The notes: generated by a model not told the origin, from the letters alone. A stretch of 30,514 nucleotides of DNA from JBAYJM01 sp041665065 (GCA_041665065.1 JBAYJM010000016.1:1-30514); one strand, 5' to 3'; shown: positions 23,127 to 30,480, counted from the first letter of the stretch. Numbers and translations are program-made.

Positions 23127-24257
23127 ATGAAAAAGTGGATAATAATTTTGATCATCGCAGTAATAGTGGTCGGCGGGATCTGGTACGCCCTAAGTGCTAA
23201 AGCTCCTACATCTGATAAAGTGGTCAAAATTGGTATTATCACCCCAATGACTGGAAGTGGGGCAGGCGTTTATCATGAGCCTCTAAGGCGAGGCATTGAT
23301 TTGGCTTTAGCTGAGATCAATAAGGACGGTAAACAAATTGATGTTGTTTATGAAGATGACCAGCTGGACGCCAAACAATCATTATCAGCTTACAATAGCT
23401 TAAAAATGCGGGGTATCAAATACTATATTCTTAATGGCAGTCCATCGGCAGGAGCTGTAGCTCCAGAAATTCGAAAAGATGGAAATTTTTCATTAGTTCC
23501 ATCGGCTCTTTTAACGGCCTATAAAGACGACAACCCACGAACATGTCGAATTGCCCTTACTGCCGACAATTATGGCCCAGCTTTTACCGATCTTTTATTA
23601 AATAAAATGAACGGCAAAAAAAATATAGCAACACTTATTTCCAATACTGAAGGCGGCATAGCCGTTTTTAATGCCCTTAAAGAAAAATTCGAGGCAGCCG
23701 GTGGAAAAATAGTACAAGCTGAGACTTTTGGCAAGGATGATACCGATTTTCACACTCAAATTGCCAAGATCAAAAATAATAAGCAAACGGAGGCGGTTAT
23801 TATCCTTAATTGGTCCACCACAATTGAAACAATGCTTAAACAGATGAAACAACAAGGGTTAAATTTACCAATTATTAGCGATTCATCAACAATCAAAAAT
23901 AGCGCTCTAAAGGATATAGCCCTAGCCAATGGAATAACTTTCCTTGATTATTCATTCTCAGTTGATAATACTAATGCATCTGATATTTCCAAAAATTTTG
24001 TTGCTAGTTATGCTGCAGTTTATAACAATGATAAGCCTTCGTTTCAGGCTGCTCAAGGTTATGACTCAATGAGATTAATGGCATATGCCTTTTCTAATGC
24101 CAAGACAAAGACACCTGATAGCGTTGCTGATTACTTCGTCAATAATATAAAGGATTATCCATCGGCTGGTGGTAATTTCTCCTTTGACTCCAGCTGTGAG
24201 GCTTTGAGAGATATCACAGTTCGCAAAGTATCAAATGGAAAAATTGGGAGTTTCTAA
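23127..24257 (+). CDS. LIV-type substrate-binding protein 8
   Basis: A 376-residue Peripla_BP_6 protein. I use the ATG at 23127 (MKKWIIILI), which resembles the N-terminus of protein 2; the in-frame ATG at 23100 adds nine residues before the hydrophobic segment. Residues 4-24 form an anchor or signal ending in LSAKA. The domain begins at VVKIGIITPMTG. Distinct features are VYHEPLRRG and NGSPSAGAVAPEIRKD in lobe one and a pocket segment PSALLTAYKDD unlike the rest. QGYDSMRLM is the shared tyrosine motif. It ends at a strong terminator, so it is not cotranscribed with livF unless there is readthrough. Confidence 0.9.
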   Translation: MKKWIIILIIAVIVVGGIWYALSAKAPTSDKVVKIGIITPMTGSGAGVYHEPLRRGIDLALAEINKDGKQIDVVYEDDQLDAKQSLSAYNSLKMRGIKYYILNGSPSAGAVAPEIRKDGNFSLVPSALLTAYKDDNPRTCRIALTADNYGPAFTDLLLNKMNGKKNIATLISNTEGGIAVFNALKEKFEAAGGKIVQAETFGKDDTDFHTQIAKIKNNKQTEAVIILNWSTTIETMLKQMKQQGLNLPIISDSSTIKNSALKDIALANGITFLDYSFSVDNTNASDISKNFVASYAAVYNNDKPSFQAAQGYDSMRLMAYAFSNAKTKTPDSVADYFVNNIKDYPSAGGNFSFDSSCEALRDITVRKVSNGKIGSF

Positions 24258-24276
24258 TTTAAATTGTTTTCTAAGA

Positions 24277-24297
24277 CCCCGCTACGGCGGGGTTTTA
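24277..24297 (+). terminator. Intrinsic terminator after binding protein 8
   Basis: ACCCCGC (24277-24283), loop TACG, GCGGGGT (24288-24294), then TTTT. It isolates livF from the upstream binding-protein genes. Confidence 0.88.
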
Positions 24298-24329
24298 ATT
24301 TTGCCCAATATTTGCTAAGATAGAGCCAT

Positions 24330-25037
24330 ATGTTGGAACTAAAAAATATCCAATCCGGCTACGAAAAAATGCAGATTCTTTTTGGCGTGGACATGAAAAT
24401 TAAAGAAGGGGAGATAGTGGCGATTATTGGGCCAAACGGCGCCGGCAAATCAACTGTTTTAAAAAGCATTTTCAACCAATGCGATATTTATGGCGGTCAA
24501 ATATCTTTAAACAACAAAGAAATTACAAAAATGCCAACCCATAAATTAATCGGGCTTGGCGTCAGTTATGTACCGCAAGGCAGGCAAATTTTTAGCGACA
24601 TGACAGTAAAAGAAAATTTAGAAATGGGCGCATTTATTTTTAAAGATAATAAAAAAGTCAAAGAAGACATTAAAGGACTTTTCTTGCAATTTCCGATTTT
24701 AAAAGAAAAGCAAAAACAAAGAGCTTCAACTTTATCAGGCGGACAGCAACAACTCCTAGCCATAGCCCGGGCATTAATCCAAAATCCGCAACTCCTGCTT
24801 TTAGATGAACCGTCGCTTGGACTTTCGCCAAAAGCCATGAAAGAAATTTTTGAAATTATAAAAAAAATAAACGGTGATGGGGTTTCGATTATGATTGTCG
24901 AACAAAACGCCAAACAGGCAGTTGAATTAGCGCATAGGACTTATGTTTTAGAAAATGGAAAAGTTGCACTTGAAGGTGATAAAAGCATTTTAAAAAATGA
25001 AAAGATTAAAAATATATACTTCGGCTCGGAATTATAA
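24330..25037 (+). CDS. livF: Branched-chain amino acid ABC transporter ATP-binding protein LivF
   Basis: A 235-residue ABC ATPase. Walker A is GPNGAGKST (34-42), then the LivF-type VSYVPQGRQIFSDMTVKENLEMG, signature LSGGQQQ, Walker B LLLLDEP and SLGLSPK. It forms the ATPase pair with LivG. It is separated from livHMG by six binding-protein genes and two regulators and sits behind a terminator, so it must have its own promoter; a TAAGAT at 24316-24321 is a possible -10. The next gene follows after 8 bp. Confidence 0.95.
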   Translation: MLELKNIQSGYEKMQILFGVDMKIKEGEIVAIIGPNGAGKSTVLKSIFNQCDIYGGQISLNNKEITKMPTHKLIGLGVSYVPQGRQIFSDMTVKENLEMGAFIFKDNKKVKEDIKGLFLQFPILKEKQKQRASTLSGGQQQLLAIARALIQNPQLLLLDEPSLGLSPKAMKEIFEIIKKINGDGVSIMIVEQNAKQAVELAHRTYVLENGKVALEGDKSILKNEKIKNIYFGSEL

Positions 25038-25045
25038 ATACAAAT

Positions 25046-25522
25046 ATGACAGAAATTATAACTTGTAAAAATAATTATGATGAAATAGTTGACGTACCTA
25101 AAGAGAAATTTTATTTTAGGCCGAGTGTCTATGGCATCATTAAAAATGGAAATAAAATTCTTATTGTAAGAACCAAATTTAATAATAAAATTTGGTTTCC
25201 AGGTGGGGCAGTAAATGTTGGTGAAAAATTAGACGATGCCCTGATTAGAGAATGTTTTGAAGAAACTGGACTAAAAATTACAAAAATTGGAGAACAATTA
25301 TTATTTAAAGAAAACTTTTTTTACTATCAGCCGGAAGATTTAGCCATGCATGCATATTTATTTTTTTATCTTTGCGAAGTTGAGGATGGTGAATTAACAA
25401 TTAATGGAATTGAACAAGATGAGGATTTAAGCTCTATTGAATGGATTGACATTAATGAAATAAAGGGGGATGATATTAGTGATTTTCAAGATGAAATATT
25501 TAATATAATAAATAACTTATAG
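25046..25522 (+). CDS. Nudix hydrolase
   Basis: A 158-residue Nudix protein with the complete box GGAVNVGE ... RECFEETG. The preceding RPSVYGIIKNGNKILIVRTKFNNKIWFPGG is typical of MutT-like and general nucleotide-derivative hydrolases. It differs clearly from the RppH-like Nudix protein at the start of the window. Substrate cannot be told from sequence; oxidised nucleotides, nucleotide sugars or related compounds are possible. It sits between livF and gltX with short spacings (8 and 4 bp). Confidence 0.88.
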   Translation: MTEIITCKNNYDEIVDVPKEKFYFRPSVYGIIKNGNKILIVRTKFNNKIWFPGGAVNVGEKLDDALIRECFEETGLKITKIGEQLLFKENFFYYQPEDLAMHAYLFFYLCEVEDGELTINGIEQDEDLSSIEWIDINEIKGDDISDFQDEIFNIINNL

Positions 25523-25526
25523 CCAT

Positions 25527-27023
25527 ATGAATAATAAAAAAATCAGAACTCGTTATGCGCCAAGTCCGACTGGATATTTTCATGTAGGTGGCCTTAGAAC
25601 TGCTCTCTATGCCTATTTATTTGCCAAGCAAAATAATGGAACCTTTTTTTTAAGAGTAGAAGATACTGACCAAACAAGGGAAGTCCAAGGGGCTGTGGAT
25701 AACTTATTAAAGTCTTTAAAAATGGTGGGTTTAGACCCAGAAGAGGGCGTTTTATTAGATTCCGATGGTAAAGCCTCAGAAAAGGGTGATTTTGGGCCCT
25801 ACACGCAATCACAGAGGCTTAAAATTTACCAAAAATACGCTCAAGAGCTAATAGACAAGGGCTTGGCTTATTATTGCTTTTGCACATCAGAAAGACTTGA
25901 TGAGGTCCGAAAAACTCAAGAAGCGAACAAACAACCAACCAGATATGACAGGCATTGTCGAGATTTATCTGTTGACGAAGCTAAAGAAAGAATTGCAAAA
26001 GGGGAGAAGCATGTTATTAGAATGAAAATTCCAGATAATGAAATAATTGAATTTGAAGATTTAATTCGAGGAGCTGTTAAATTCAATAGCAATGAAATTG
26101 ACGACCAGATATTGATGAAGTCCGATGGATTTCCAACTTACCACTTAGCTCACGTCGTTGATGATCATCTTATGGAGACAAGCCACATTATCAGAGGAGA
26201 GGAGTGGTTGCCATCTACTCCAAAACATTTATTATTATTTAAATTTTTTGGTTGGGAAGCTCCGGAATATGCCCATTTATCTTTACTTTTGAATCCAGAC
26301 AAAACAAAACTATCTAAACGGCAAGGTGATGTCGCAGTTGAAGATTATATTGCCAAAGGCTATCTGCCTGAAGCAATTGTGAATTTTGTCGCTCTGCTTG
26401 GCTGGAATCCCGGAACTGAACAGGAAATTTTTTCAATGGAAGAACTAATCAAAGAATTTTCATTGGAAAAAGTCCATAAGACCGGCGCAATTTTTGATGT
26501 TAAAAAATTAGATTGGATGAATGGGGAATATATCAAAAAGATGGATTTTGGAAAGTTTAAAGAATTGGCCATGCCATTTTTTAGCGCTGTCATTGCGAGC
26601 GCAGCTGAGAAATCCCTTTCAGACGAGCAGATTGATAAAATTTTAAATTTAGAAAAGCAACGGATAATGAAATTGTCCGAAATAGGGGAGAGTATTGATT
26701 TTTTGCTTTCTAATGATATAAATTATGATCCTCAAATTCTTGTTTGGAAAAAATCGGATAAAGAATTTGCATTGAAAAATTTACAATTATTATCTAAGGA
26801 ATTAAAAAATATTGATGAAAAAAATTGGACAGCAGAAAGTTTAGAAAAAGTGATAATTGAATTTATTAAAAATAACAATCTGACGAATGGGGAAGTGCTT
26901 TGGCCGATGAGGGTTGCATTGACCGGCCAAGAAAAATCTCCAACGCCATTTGAAGTGGCTGATATGTTAGAAAAAGAAAAAAGTTTGGAAAGGATTGATC
27001 AAGCTATAAAATCCCTAAAATAA
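25527..27023 (+). CDS. gltX: Glutamyl-tRNA synthetase
   Basis: A 498-residue class I aminoacyl-tRNA synthetase of normal length. The HIGH-type motif is in APSPTGYFHVGG near the N-terminus, and the KMSKS-type motif reads KLSKR around residue 255. Between them are RVEDTDQTR, FGPYTQSQR, the zinc-associated-region YYCFCTSERLD with two cysteines, and DQILMKSDGFPTYHLA. The C-terminal anticodon-binding part ends with GEVLWPMRVALTGQEKSPTPFEVADMLEKE. It charges tRNA-Glu and, in genomes lacking glutaminyl-tRNA synthetase, also tRNA-Gln; which applies here cannot be seen. No terminator for this gene is visible on the plus strand. Confidence 0.97.
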   Translation: MNNKKIRTRYAPSPTGYFHVGGLRTALYAYLFAKQNNGTFFLRVEDTDQTREVQGAVDNLLKSLKMVGLDPEEGVLLDSDGKASEKGDFGPYTQSQRLKIYQKYAQELIDKGLAYYCFCTSERLDEVRKTQEANKQPTRYDRHCRDLSVDEAKERIAKGEKHVIRMKIPDNEIIEFEDLIRGAVKFNSNEIDDQILMKSDGFPTYHLAHVVDDHLMETSHIIRGEEWLPSTPKHLLLFKFFGWEAPEYAHLSLLLNPDKTKLSKRQGDVAVEDYIAKGYLPEAIVNFVALLGWNPGTEQEIFSMEELIKEFSLEKVHKTGAIFDVKKLDWMNGEYIKKMDFGKFKELAMPFFSAVIASAAEKSLSDEQIDKILNLEKQRIMKLSEIGESIDFLLSNDINYDPQILVWKKSDKEFALKNLQLLSKELKNIDEKNWTAESLEKVIIEFIKNNNLTNGEVLWPMRVALTGQEKSPTPFEVADMLEKEKSLERIDQAIKSLK

Positions 27024-27061
27024 AAAATGGGACTAGTGCATCGGCGATGCACTCAGCCCCG
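27022..27061 (-). terminator. Intrinsic terminator of the 55-residue gene
   Basis: On the minus strand, a GGGG-led stem with the inner palindrome GTGCATCG/CGATGCAC closes with CCC and is followed by ATTTTTTA. No T run follows on the plus strand, so it serves the minus-strand gene. Confidence 0.85.
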
Positions 27062-27086
27062 TAGGTTTATCGTCTAGAGTCAGAGC

Positions 27087-27254
27087 TCACTGGCTCTGTT
27101 GACGCCGAAGTTCTTCTTGAGCCTCCTGCGCCTTCTGGGCGAGATTCGCTGGACAGTCTGCCAACGATTTGTCGCCTTGACAGGCTGTCCCTTCATGCTC
27201 ACACTCGTGGCAATTGGGTTTTTCCTCTTCTTTTTGTTCTTGCCCTCGTGGCAT
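27087..27254 (-). CDS. Small four-cysteine protein (55 aa)
   Basis: A 55-residue protein from MPRGQEQ to RRQQSQ with cysteines at 15, 18, 25 and 34 (C-x2-C-x6-C-x8-C), a possible zinc or iron-sulfur site, followed by a glutamine- and glutamate-rich helix. The start at 27254 is supported by a strong Shine-Dalgarno, GGAGG, 8 nt upstream, which almost no other gene here has; an in-frame ATG at 27290 is less likely. A perfect consensus promoter and a strong terminator bracket it, so it is a highly expressed single-gene unit. Codon use is more GC-rich than that of its neighbours. I do not recognise the family. Confidence 0.75.
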   Translation of the reverse strand: MPRGQEQKEEEKPNCHECEHEGTACQGDKSLADCPANLAQKAQEAQEELRRQQSQ

Positions 27255-27327
27255 TGAAATCTCCTCCATTTTATATAGACCCCACCCCAATCACATCGAC
27301 ACAACTTTTGAAAACTACTACGCCTAT

Positions 27328-27356
27328 ATTATACGACAATTAATTAATTTTGTCAA
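27328..27356 (-). promoter_or_regulatory. Perfect consensus sigma70 promoter
   Basis: On the minus strand, TTGACA (27351-27356), exactly 17 bp, TATAAT (27328-27333): twelve of twelve consensus bases at optimal spacing. The start is predicted near 27321, giving a 5' leader of about 67 nt before the 55-residue gene. Confidence 0.88.
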
Positions 27357-27360
27357 TAGT

Positions 27361-27389
27361 TTAACCAAATCCTAATTTTCTGTTATAAT
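27361..27389 (+). promoter_or_regulatory. Extended -10 promoter of the M23 peptidase gene
   Basis: TTAACC (27361-27366), a 17-bp spacer, and TGT-TATAAT with the perfect -10 at 27384-27389. The start near 27396 leaves a leader of about 22 nt. It is back to back with the perfect promoter on the other strand. Confidence 0.65.
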
Positions 27390-27417
27390 AGAAAGCAAAG
27401 AATACTCATAAATTCTC

Positions 27418-28644
27418 ATGCTTAAAAAATCTTTAATATATTCAACCGGTTTTTTGTTAATATTGTTTTTATTTGTTTTTATTTCTCAAAATGCTCTTGC
27501 TGCCACGTCAAACGGGGGACCGGATCAAGCAGTCATTGACCAATTAAACAAACAATTAAACGAACAGCAAAAAAAGATTGATGAAATAACCGGAAAGATT
27601 GACCAATATAAAGCCAGCATCAAAGATGTCAGGGGACAGGCAATAACACTTAAGAACCAAGTGACTCTTCTTGATAATCAAATAGGCACAACCAATCTTG
27701 AAATTCAATCAAAAGAAGAGGAAATCAAGCAGACTGAACTTCAAATACAGAAGGTCAAATTGGAAATTAAACAAAATGAAATTGAAATTGAAAAAAATAA
27801 AGTTGAGCTGGCTTCTTTTATCAGGCTTTTAGACAGATATGATGACCGAAATTATCTCTCCGTAATGCTAAGTTATAATTCTTTTTCGGATTTTTTTGAT
27901 CAGGTAAAATATAGCGAAGATATACAGAGAAGCCTTCAAAGAACCCTGGACAAAATTCAAGAATTAAATGAAAAGCTAGGCAATCAAAAAACAAGCTTAG
28001 ATTCGAGTAAAAAACAACTGGACGAACTTCTGGAAAAACTTCAAAATTCCAGGGATGCACTTGATGACCAAAAAGATGCCAAGAATTATTTGATTATTGA
28101 AACTAAAAAATCAGAAAAAAAATTCCAAAATACCATTGCCGAATTAAAAAAAATGCAAGATGCGGCAAATGCTCAAGTTGCGGCAGTTGAAAGACAAATT
28201 AGAGCCGAACTTTCAAAAAAGGGCAGCGGTGAAAAATTAAATACCTTGGGTAATGCAATATTAACTTGGCCGACAATATCCCATAGAATAACCTGCCTAT
28301 ACCACGATCCTGATTATCCATTTACCAATGTTGTTGGACAGCATTCCGGTTTGGATATTGGCGTCAAACAGGGGACACCAATATTGGCAGCTGAAGCAGG
28401 ATATGTTGCCAAGGCAGCCATGGGCACAAAATGGTACGGCAATTATATTATGATAATTCACAGCAACAATCTTTCTACGTTGTATGGACATTTAAGCAGT
28501 ATAATTGTTGAACAGGATAAATATGTGTCCAAAGGACAAATAATCGGTTATAGTGGAAACACCGGTTTTTCATCTGGGCCACACTTGCACTTTGAGGTTA
28601 GAAGCAAAGGAATCCCAACAGATCCATTAAAATACTTACCATAA
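27418..28644 (+). CDS. Secreted M23 peptidase with coiled coil (EnvC/NlpD-like)
   Basis: A 408-residue exported protein. The signal peptide ends at about residue 29 (QNALA-A). Residues about 38-265 form long coiled coils rich in Gln, Glu and Lys, as in EnvC. The C-terminal LytM/M23 domain has metal ligands in HSGLDIG and GPHLHFEV, and YGHLSS between them supplies another conserved histidine; with H, D and HLH all present it should be an active zinc endopeptidase acting on peptidoglycan, probably in cell separation or wall remodelling. It has an extended -10 promoter. A small lysine-rich gene follows after 18 bp. Confidence 0.93.
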   Translation: MLKKSLIYSTGFLLILFLFVFISQNALAATSNGGPDQAVIDQLNKQLNEQQKKIDEITGKIDQYKASIKDVRGQAITLKNQVTLLDNQIGTTNLEIQSKEEEIKQTELQIQKVKLEIKQNEIEIEKNKVELASFIRLLDRYDDRNYLSVMLSYNSFSDFFDQVKYSEDIQRSLQRTLDKIQELNEKLGNQKTSLDSSKKQLDELLEKLQNSRDALDDQKDAKNYLIIETKKSEKKFQNTIAELKKMQDAANAQVAAVERQIRAELSKKGSGEKLNTLGNAILTWPTISHRITCLYHDPDYPFTNVVGQHSGLDIGVKQGTPILAAEAGYVAKAAMGTKWYGNYIMIIHSNNLSTLYGHLSSIIVEQDKYVSKGQIIGYSGNTGFSSGPHLHFEVRSKGIPTDPLKYLP

Positions 28645-28662
28645 ATAAAAAATTAAAAACAT

Positions 28663-28926
28663 ATGCCAACAACAAAAAGAAAGTGCTGCAAAAAAAAGAC
28701 CGCGTCAATAGTCAAAACGTCACCAATAAAAAAAGAGGTGATAAAAATTGAAAAAAAAGCCAAGATCATTGGTAAGAAAATAGTTGCAAAATTCAAAAAA
28801 GCTCATGACGCCTTTGACTCTCTTGAACCGAGAAGAAAGAAGGAAATATTGGCTGGAATAATTGGCGCAACCGCAATTGCAGTAGGCGTTGGTTCAAAAA
28901 TTGCAAATTCTAAAAGAAATAATTAA
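28663..28926 (+). CDS. Small lysine-rich membrane protein (87 aa)
   Basis: An 87-residue protein of unknown function. The first 60 residues are very basic (KRKCCKKK at 5-12, then many lysines), and residues about 61-80 (EILAGIIGATAIAVGVGSKI) form one membrane helix with small residues, followed by a short basic tail. The basic part could bind nucleic acid or lipid head groups at the membrane; this is a guess from composition. It follows the M23 peptidase gene by 18 bp and precedes a cysteine-rich peptide gene by 9 bp, so all three are probably cotranscribed. Confidence 0.75.
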   Translation: MPTTKRKCCKKKTASIVKTSPIKKEVIKIEKKAKIIGKKIVAKFKKAHDAFDSLEPRRKKEILAGIIGATAIAVGVGSKIANSKRNN

Positions 28927-28935
28927 TAATTTATT

Positions 28936-29064
28936 ATGGAAATTTGTGTACAATGCGCAATGCCAATTGATGAAACCACCAAATGTACCTGTGAAGAATC
29001 AATTTGCCATCACTGCTGTTCCTGCGAGTCTGGATGTGAATGCGGTTGTAGCAAAAAAGAATAG
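28936..29064 (+). CDS. Cysteine-rich 42-residue peptide, metallothionein-like
   Basis: A short frame from ATG at 28936 to TAG at 29062-29064. It encodes 42 residues with 11 cysteines (positions 4, 7, 17, 19, 24, 27, 28, 30, 34, 36, 38) and two histidines (25, 26), including C-x2-C near the start and the cluster CHHCCSCESGCECGC. That density fits a metal-binding peptide of the metallothionein type or a small zinc-finger protein. A terminator follows 12 nt after the stop, and the gene lies 9 bp after the lysine-rich gene. The reading frame is the only one giving this pattern. Function is inferred from composition only. Confidence 0.72.
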   Translation: MEICVQCAMPIDETTKCTCEESICHHCCSCESGCECGCSKKE

Positions 29065-29075
29065 ATTTAGCAAAA

Positions 29076-29106
29076 AAAAACACGCTCTAGGAAAGACGTG
29101 TTTTTT
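29076..29106 (+). terminator. Intrinsic terminator after the cysteine-rich peptide
   Basis: AAAACACG pairs with CGTGTTTTTT across a 12-nt loop (29077-29084 and 29097-29106), ending in six T residues. It closes the M23 peptidase unit. Confidence 0.75.
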
Positions 29107-29122
29107 GTTTAGTCATTATTTA

Positions 29123-29151
29123 TTGACTATTTATATAAAATATACTTAAAT
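29123..29151 (+). promoter_or_regulatory. Candidate promoter of the small membrane protein
   Basis: TTGACT (29123-29128), a 17-bp spacer and TTAAAT (29146-29151), with a start near 29158 and a leader of about 25 nt that includes a purine-rich Shine-Dalgarno-like GGGGAAGGGG. Confidence 0.45.
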
Positions 29152-29182
29152 ACAGACAGCACAACAGGGGAAGGGGTGTGTA

Positions 29183-29449
29183 ATGGTAAAAATCATTAAG
29201 CAGTTTCTGCTAATCTACGGCTTGGTGATGATCGTTTCATTGCCCATTATAGCCGTTACGCTTCTGATCTTTGGAAGCGGACCATCTATTGCAATAGTTA
29301 AAATGACTACACGCCACGGAGCGTTGTTGGCCATAATAATTATTGCAGGCAATGCTGTGCGTCTTCTGATAAGAACGCGCGAAAAGAGATTAATGGAGGG
29401 TTGCGTTGTGCGCTACCCTTGTGGAAGCAAAACCAAAATTAGAAGATAG
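29183..29449 (+). CDS. Small two-helix membrane protein (88 aa)
   Basis: An 88-residue protein not assigned to a family. Two membrane helices are visible, about residues 5-32 (FLLIYGLVMIVSLPIIAVTLLIFG) and 45-62 (HGALLAIIIIAGNAVRLLI), joined by a short loop with TTRHG, and a basic C-terminal tail with two cysteines (EGCVVRYPCGSK). The start is supported by an upstream purine-rich Shine-Dalgarno-like stretch. Base composition is more GC-rich than nearby genes, like the 55-residue gene, so it may be of different origin. It is a single-gene unit between two terminators. Confidence 0.65.
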   Translation: MVKIIKQFLLIYGLVMIVSLPIIAVTLLIFGSGPSIAIVKMTTRHGALLAIIIIAGNAVRLLIRTREKRLMEGCVVRYPCGSKTKIRR

Positions 29450-29471
29450 GAGTAGAAACGGCCCATAAGAC

Positions 29472-29513
29472 AGACGTCCAAAAAAGCTAAAACCTTTCAG
29501 GGCGTCTATTTTA
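29472..29513 (+). terminator. Intrinsic terminator before the recombinase gene
   Basis: AGACGTCC (29472-29479) pairs with GGGCGTCT (29500-29507), with an inner AAAG/CTTT pairing, followed by ATTTTAATT. It serves the small membrane protein; no T run follows on the minus strand. Confidence 0.75.
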
Positions 29514-29514
29514 A

Positions 29515-30480
29515 TTATTTTGAGCCACTATGAAACTTGCGATGGATATTTTTTAATTGGGTATTTGTCACATGTGTATAAATCTGAGTTGTGCCAATAT
29601 CTTTATGTCCCAAAAGCTCCTGCACCGAACGAAGATCAGCGCCATGGCTTAATAAATCAGTAGCATAGCTATGGCGCAAAGTATGTGGCGTTGCATCAAT
29701 AGGCAAGCCAGCCATAGCAGTATATTTTCTGACTATTGATTCTATTGATCTTGACGTTAATCTATGGTCATCTCTTTCATCATCATTTTTCCTATAGTTT
29801 ATAAAAAGGGGAGGGAGCATGTCTTTCCTGGTTTTTAAATACTTTAAAATCCAGCTCAGACACCGTGAAGAAAAATAAATTGTCCTAACGGATCCTCCTT
29901 TTCCCGCGATACTTAATTCATATTCATTCTCATTATTTTTTTCAATATCTTTCAAATTAAACTGTTTTACGTTAAGCGAAGTAGATTCTGAAACACGAAG
30001 CCCGGTAGAGAAGAGTGTTTCCATAATAGCCCTATCTCTTAAGCCGCTAACTCTATTTATGTCAGGCATTTCTAATAGCTTCTCAATCTGACTATAGCTT
30101 AAAAATTTTATTTTTTTATCTCTTTCTGTTAGCTTTGGTAATTTAATTTTTTCAGCCGGCAGGGAAGTGATGTCCTTATCGGAGAAATAGGTCATCAAAG
30201 CCCTTAGCGATCTTAAATAATAACTTTGGCTAGTCTTCTTAAGGCAGGTGCCCTTATAATCCTTTTTATGAGACAAATAGAGTCTATAATCCCATATATG
30301 CTTATCAGATAGCTCATGAGGCTTTAAATCTGAAAGATCATTTAGCTTAAGCCAATTAGTAAAAAGTTTCAAAAAATTATGATAATTTTTTGTTGATACC
30401 TGGCTTAGGCCCTTTTCTACCTCACAATATTCTAAAAATACAGGAATATGTTTGATAATTGAAACATTTGATTTTACCAT
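29515..30480 (-). CDS. Tyrosine recombinase, XerC/XerD type
   Basis: A 321-residue recombinase with an N-terminal SAM-like core-binding domain (about 8-105) and a C-terminal catalytic domain. All six catalytic positions are visible: R162 (TGLRVSE), K194 (GKGGSVRT), H266 and R269 (HTLRHSYAT), H292 (LGHKDIGTTQ) and the nucleophile Y301 (IYTHV). Length and the C-terminus are typical of Xer proteins that resolve chromosome dimers at a dif site; an integrase of a mobile element is the alternative. No flanking attachment-site repeats or phage genes are seen, which favours the housekeeping role. Its promoter lies at or beyond the window end. Confidence 0.9.
   Translation of the reverse strand: MVKSNVSIIKHIPVFLEYCEVEKGLSQVSTKNYHNFLKLFTNWLKLNDLSDLKPHELSDKHIWDYRLYLSHKKDYKGTCLKKTSQSYYLRSLRALMTYFSDKDITSLPAEKIKLPKLTERDKKIKFLSYSQIEKLLEMPDINRVSGLRDRAIMETLFSTGLRVSESTSLNVKQFNLKDIEKNNENEYELSIAGKGGSVRTIYFSSRCLSWILKYLKTRKDMLPPLFINYRKNDDERDDHRLTSRSIESIVRKYTAMAGLPIDATPHTLRHSYATDLLSHGADLRSVQELLGHKDIGTTQIYTHVTNTQLKNIHRKFHSGSK

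Noticed and set aside
28889..29149. 86-codon frame overlapping the cysteine-rich peptide
   Set aside because: It runs through the lysine-rich gene's end, the cysteine-rich frame and a terminator, with no coding character.
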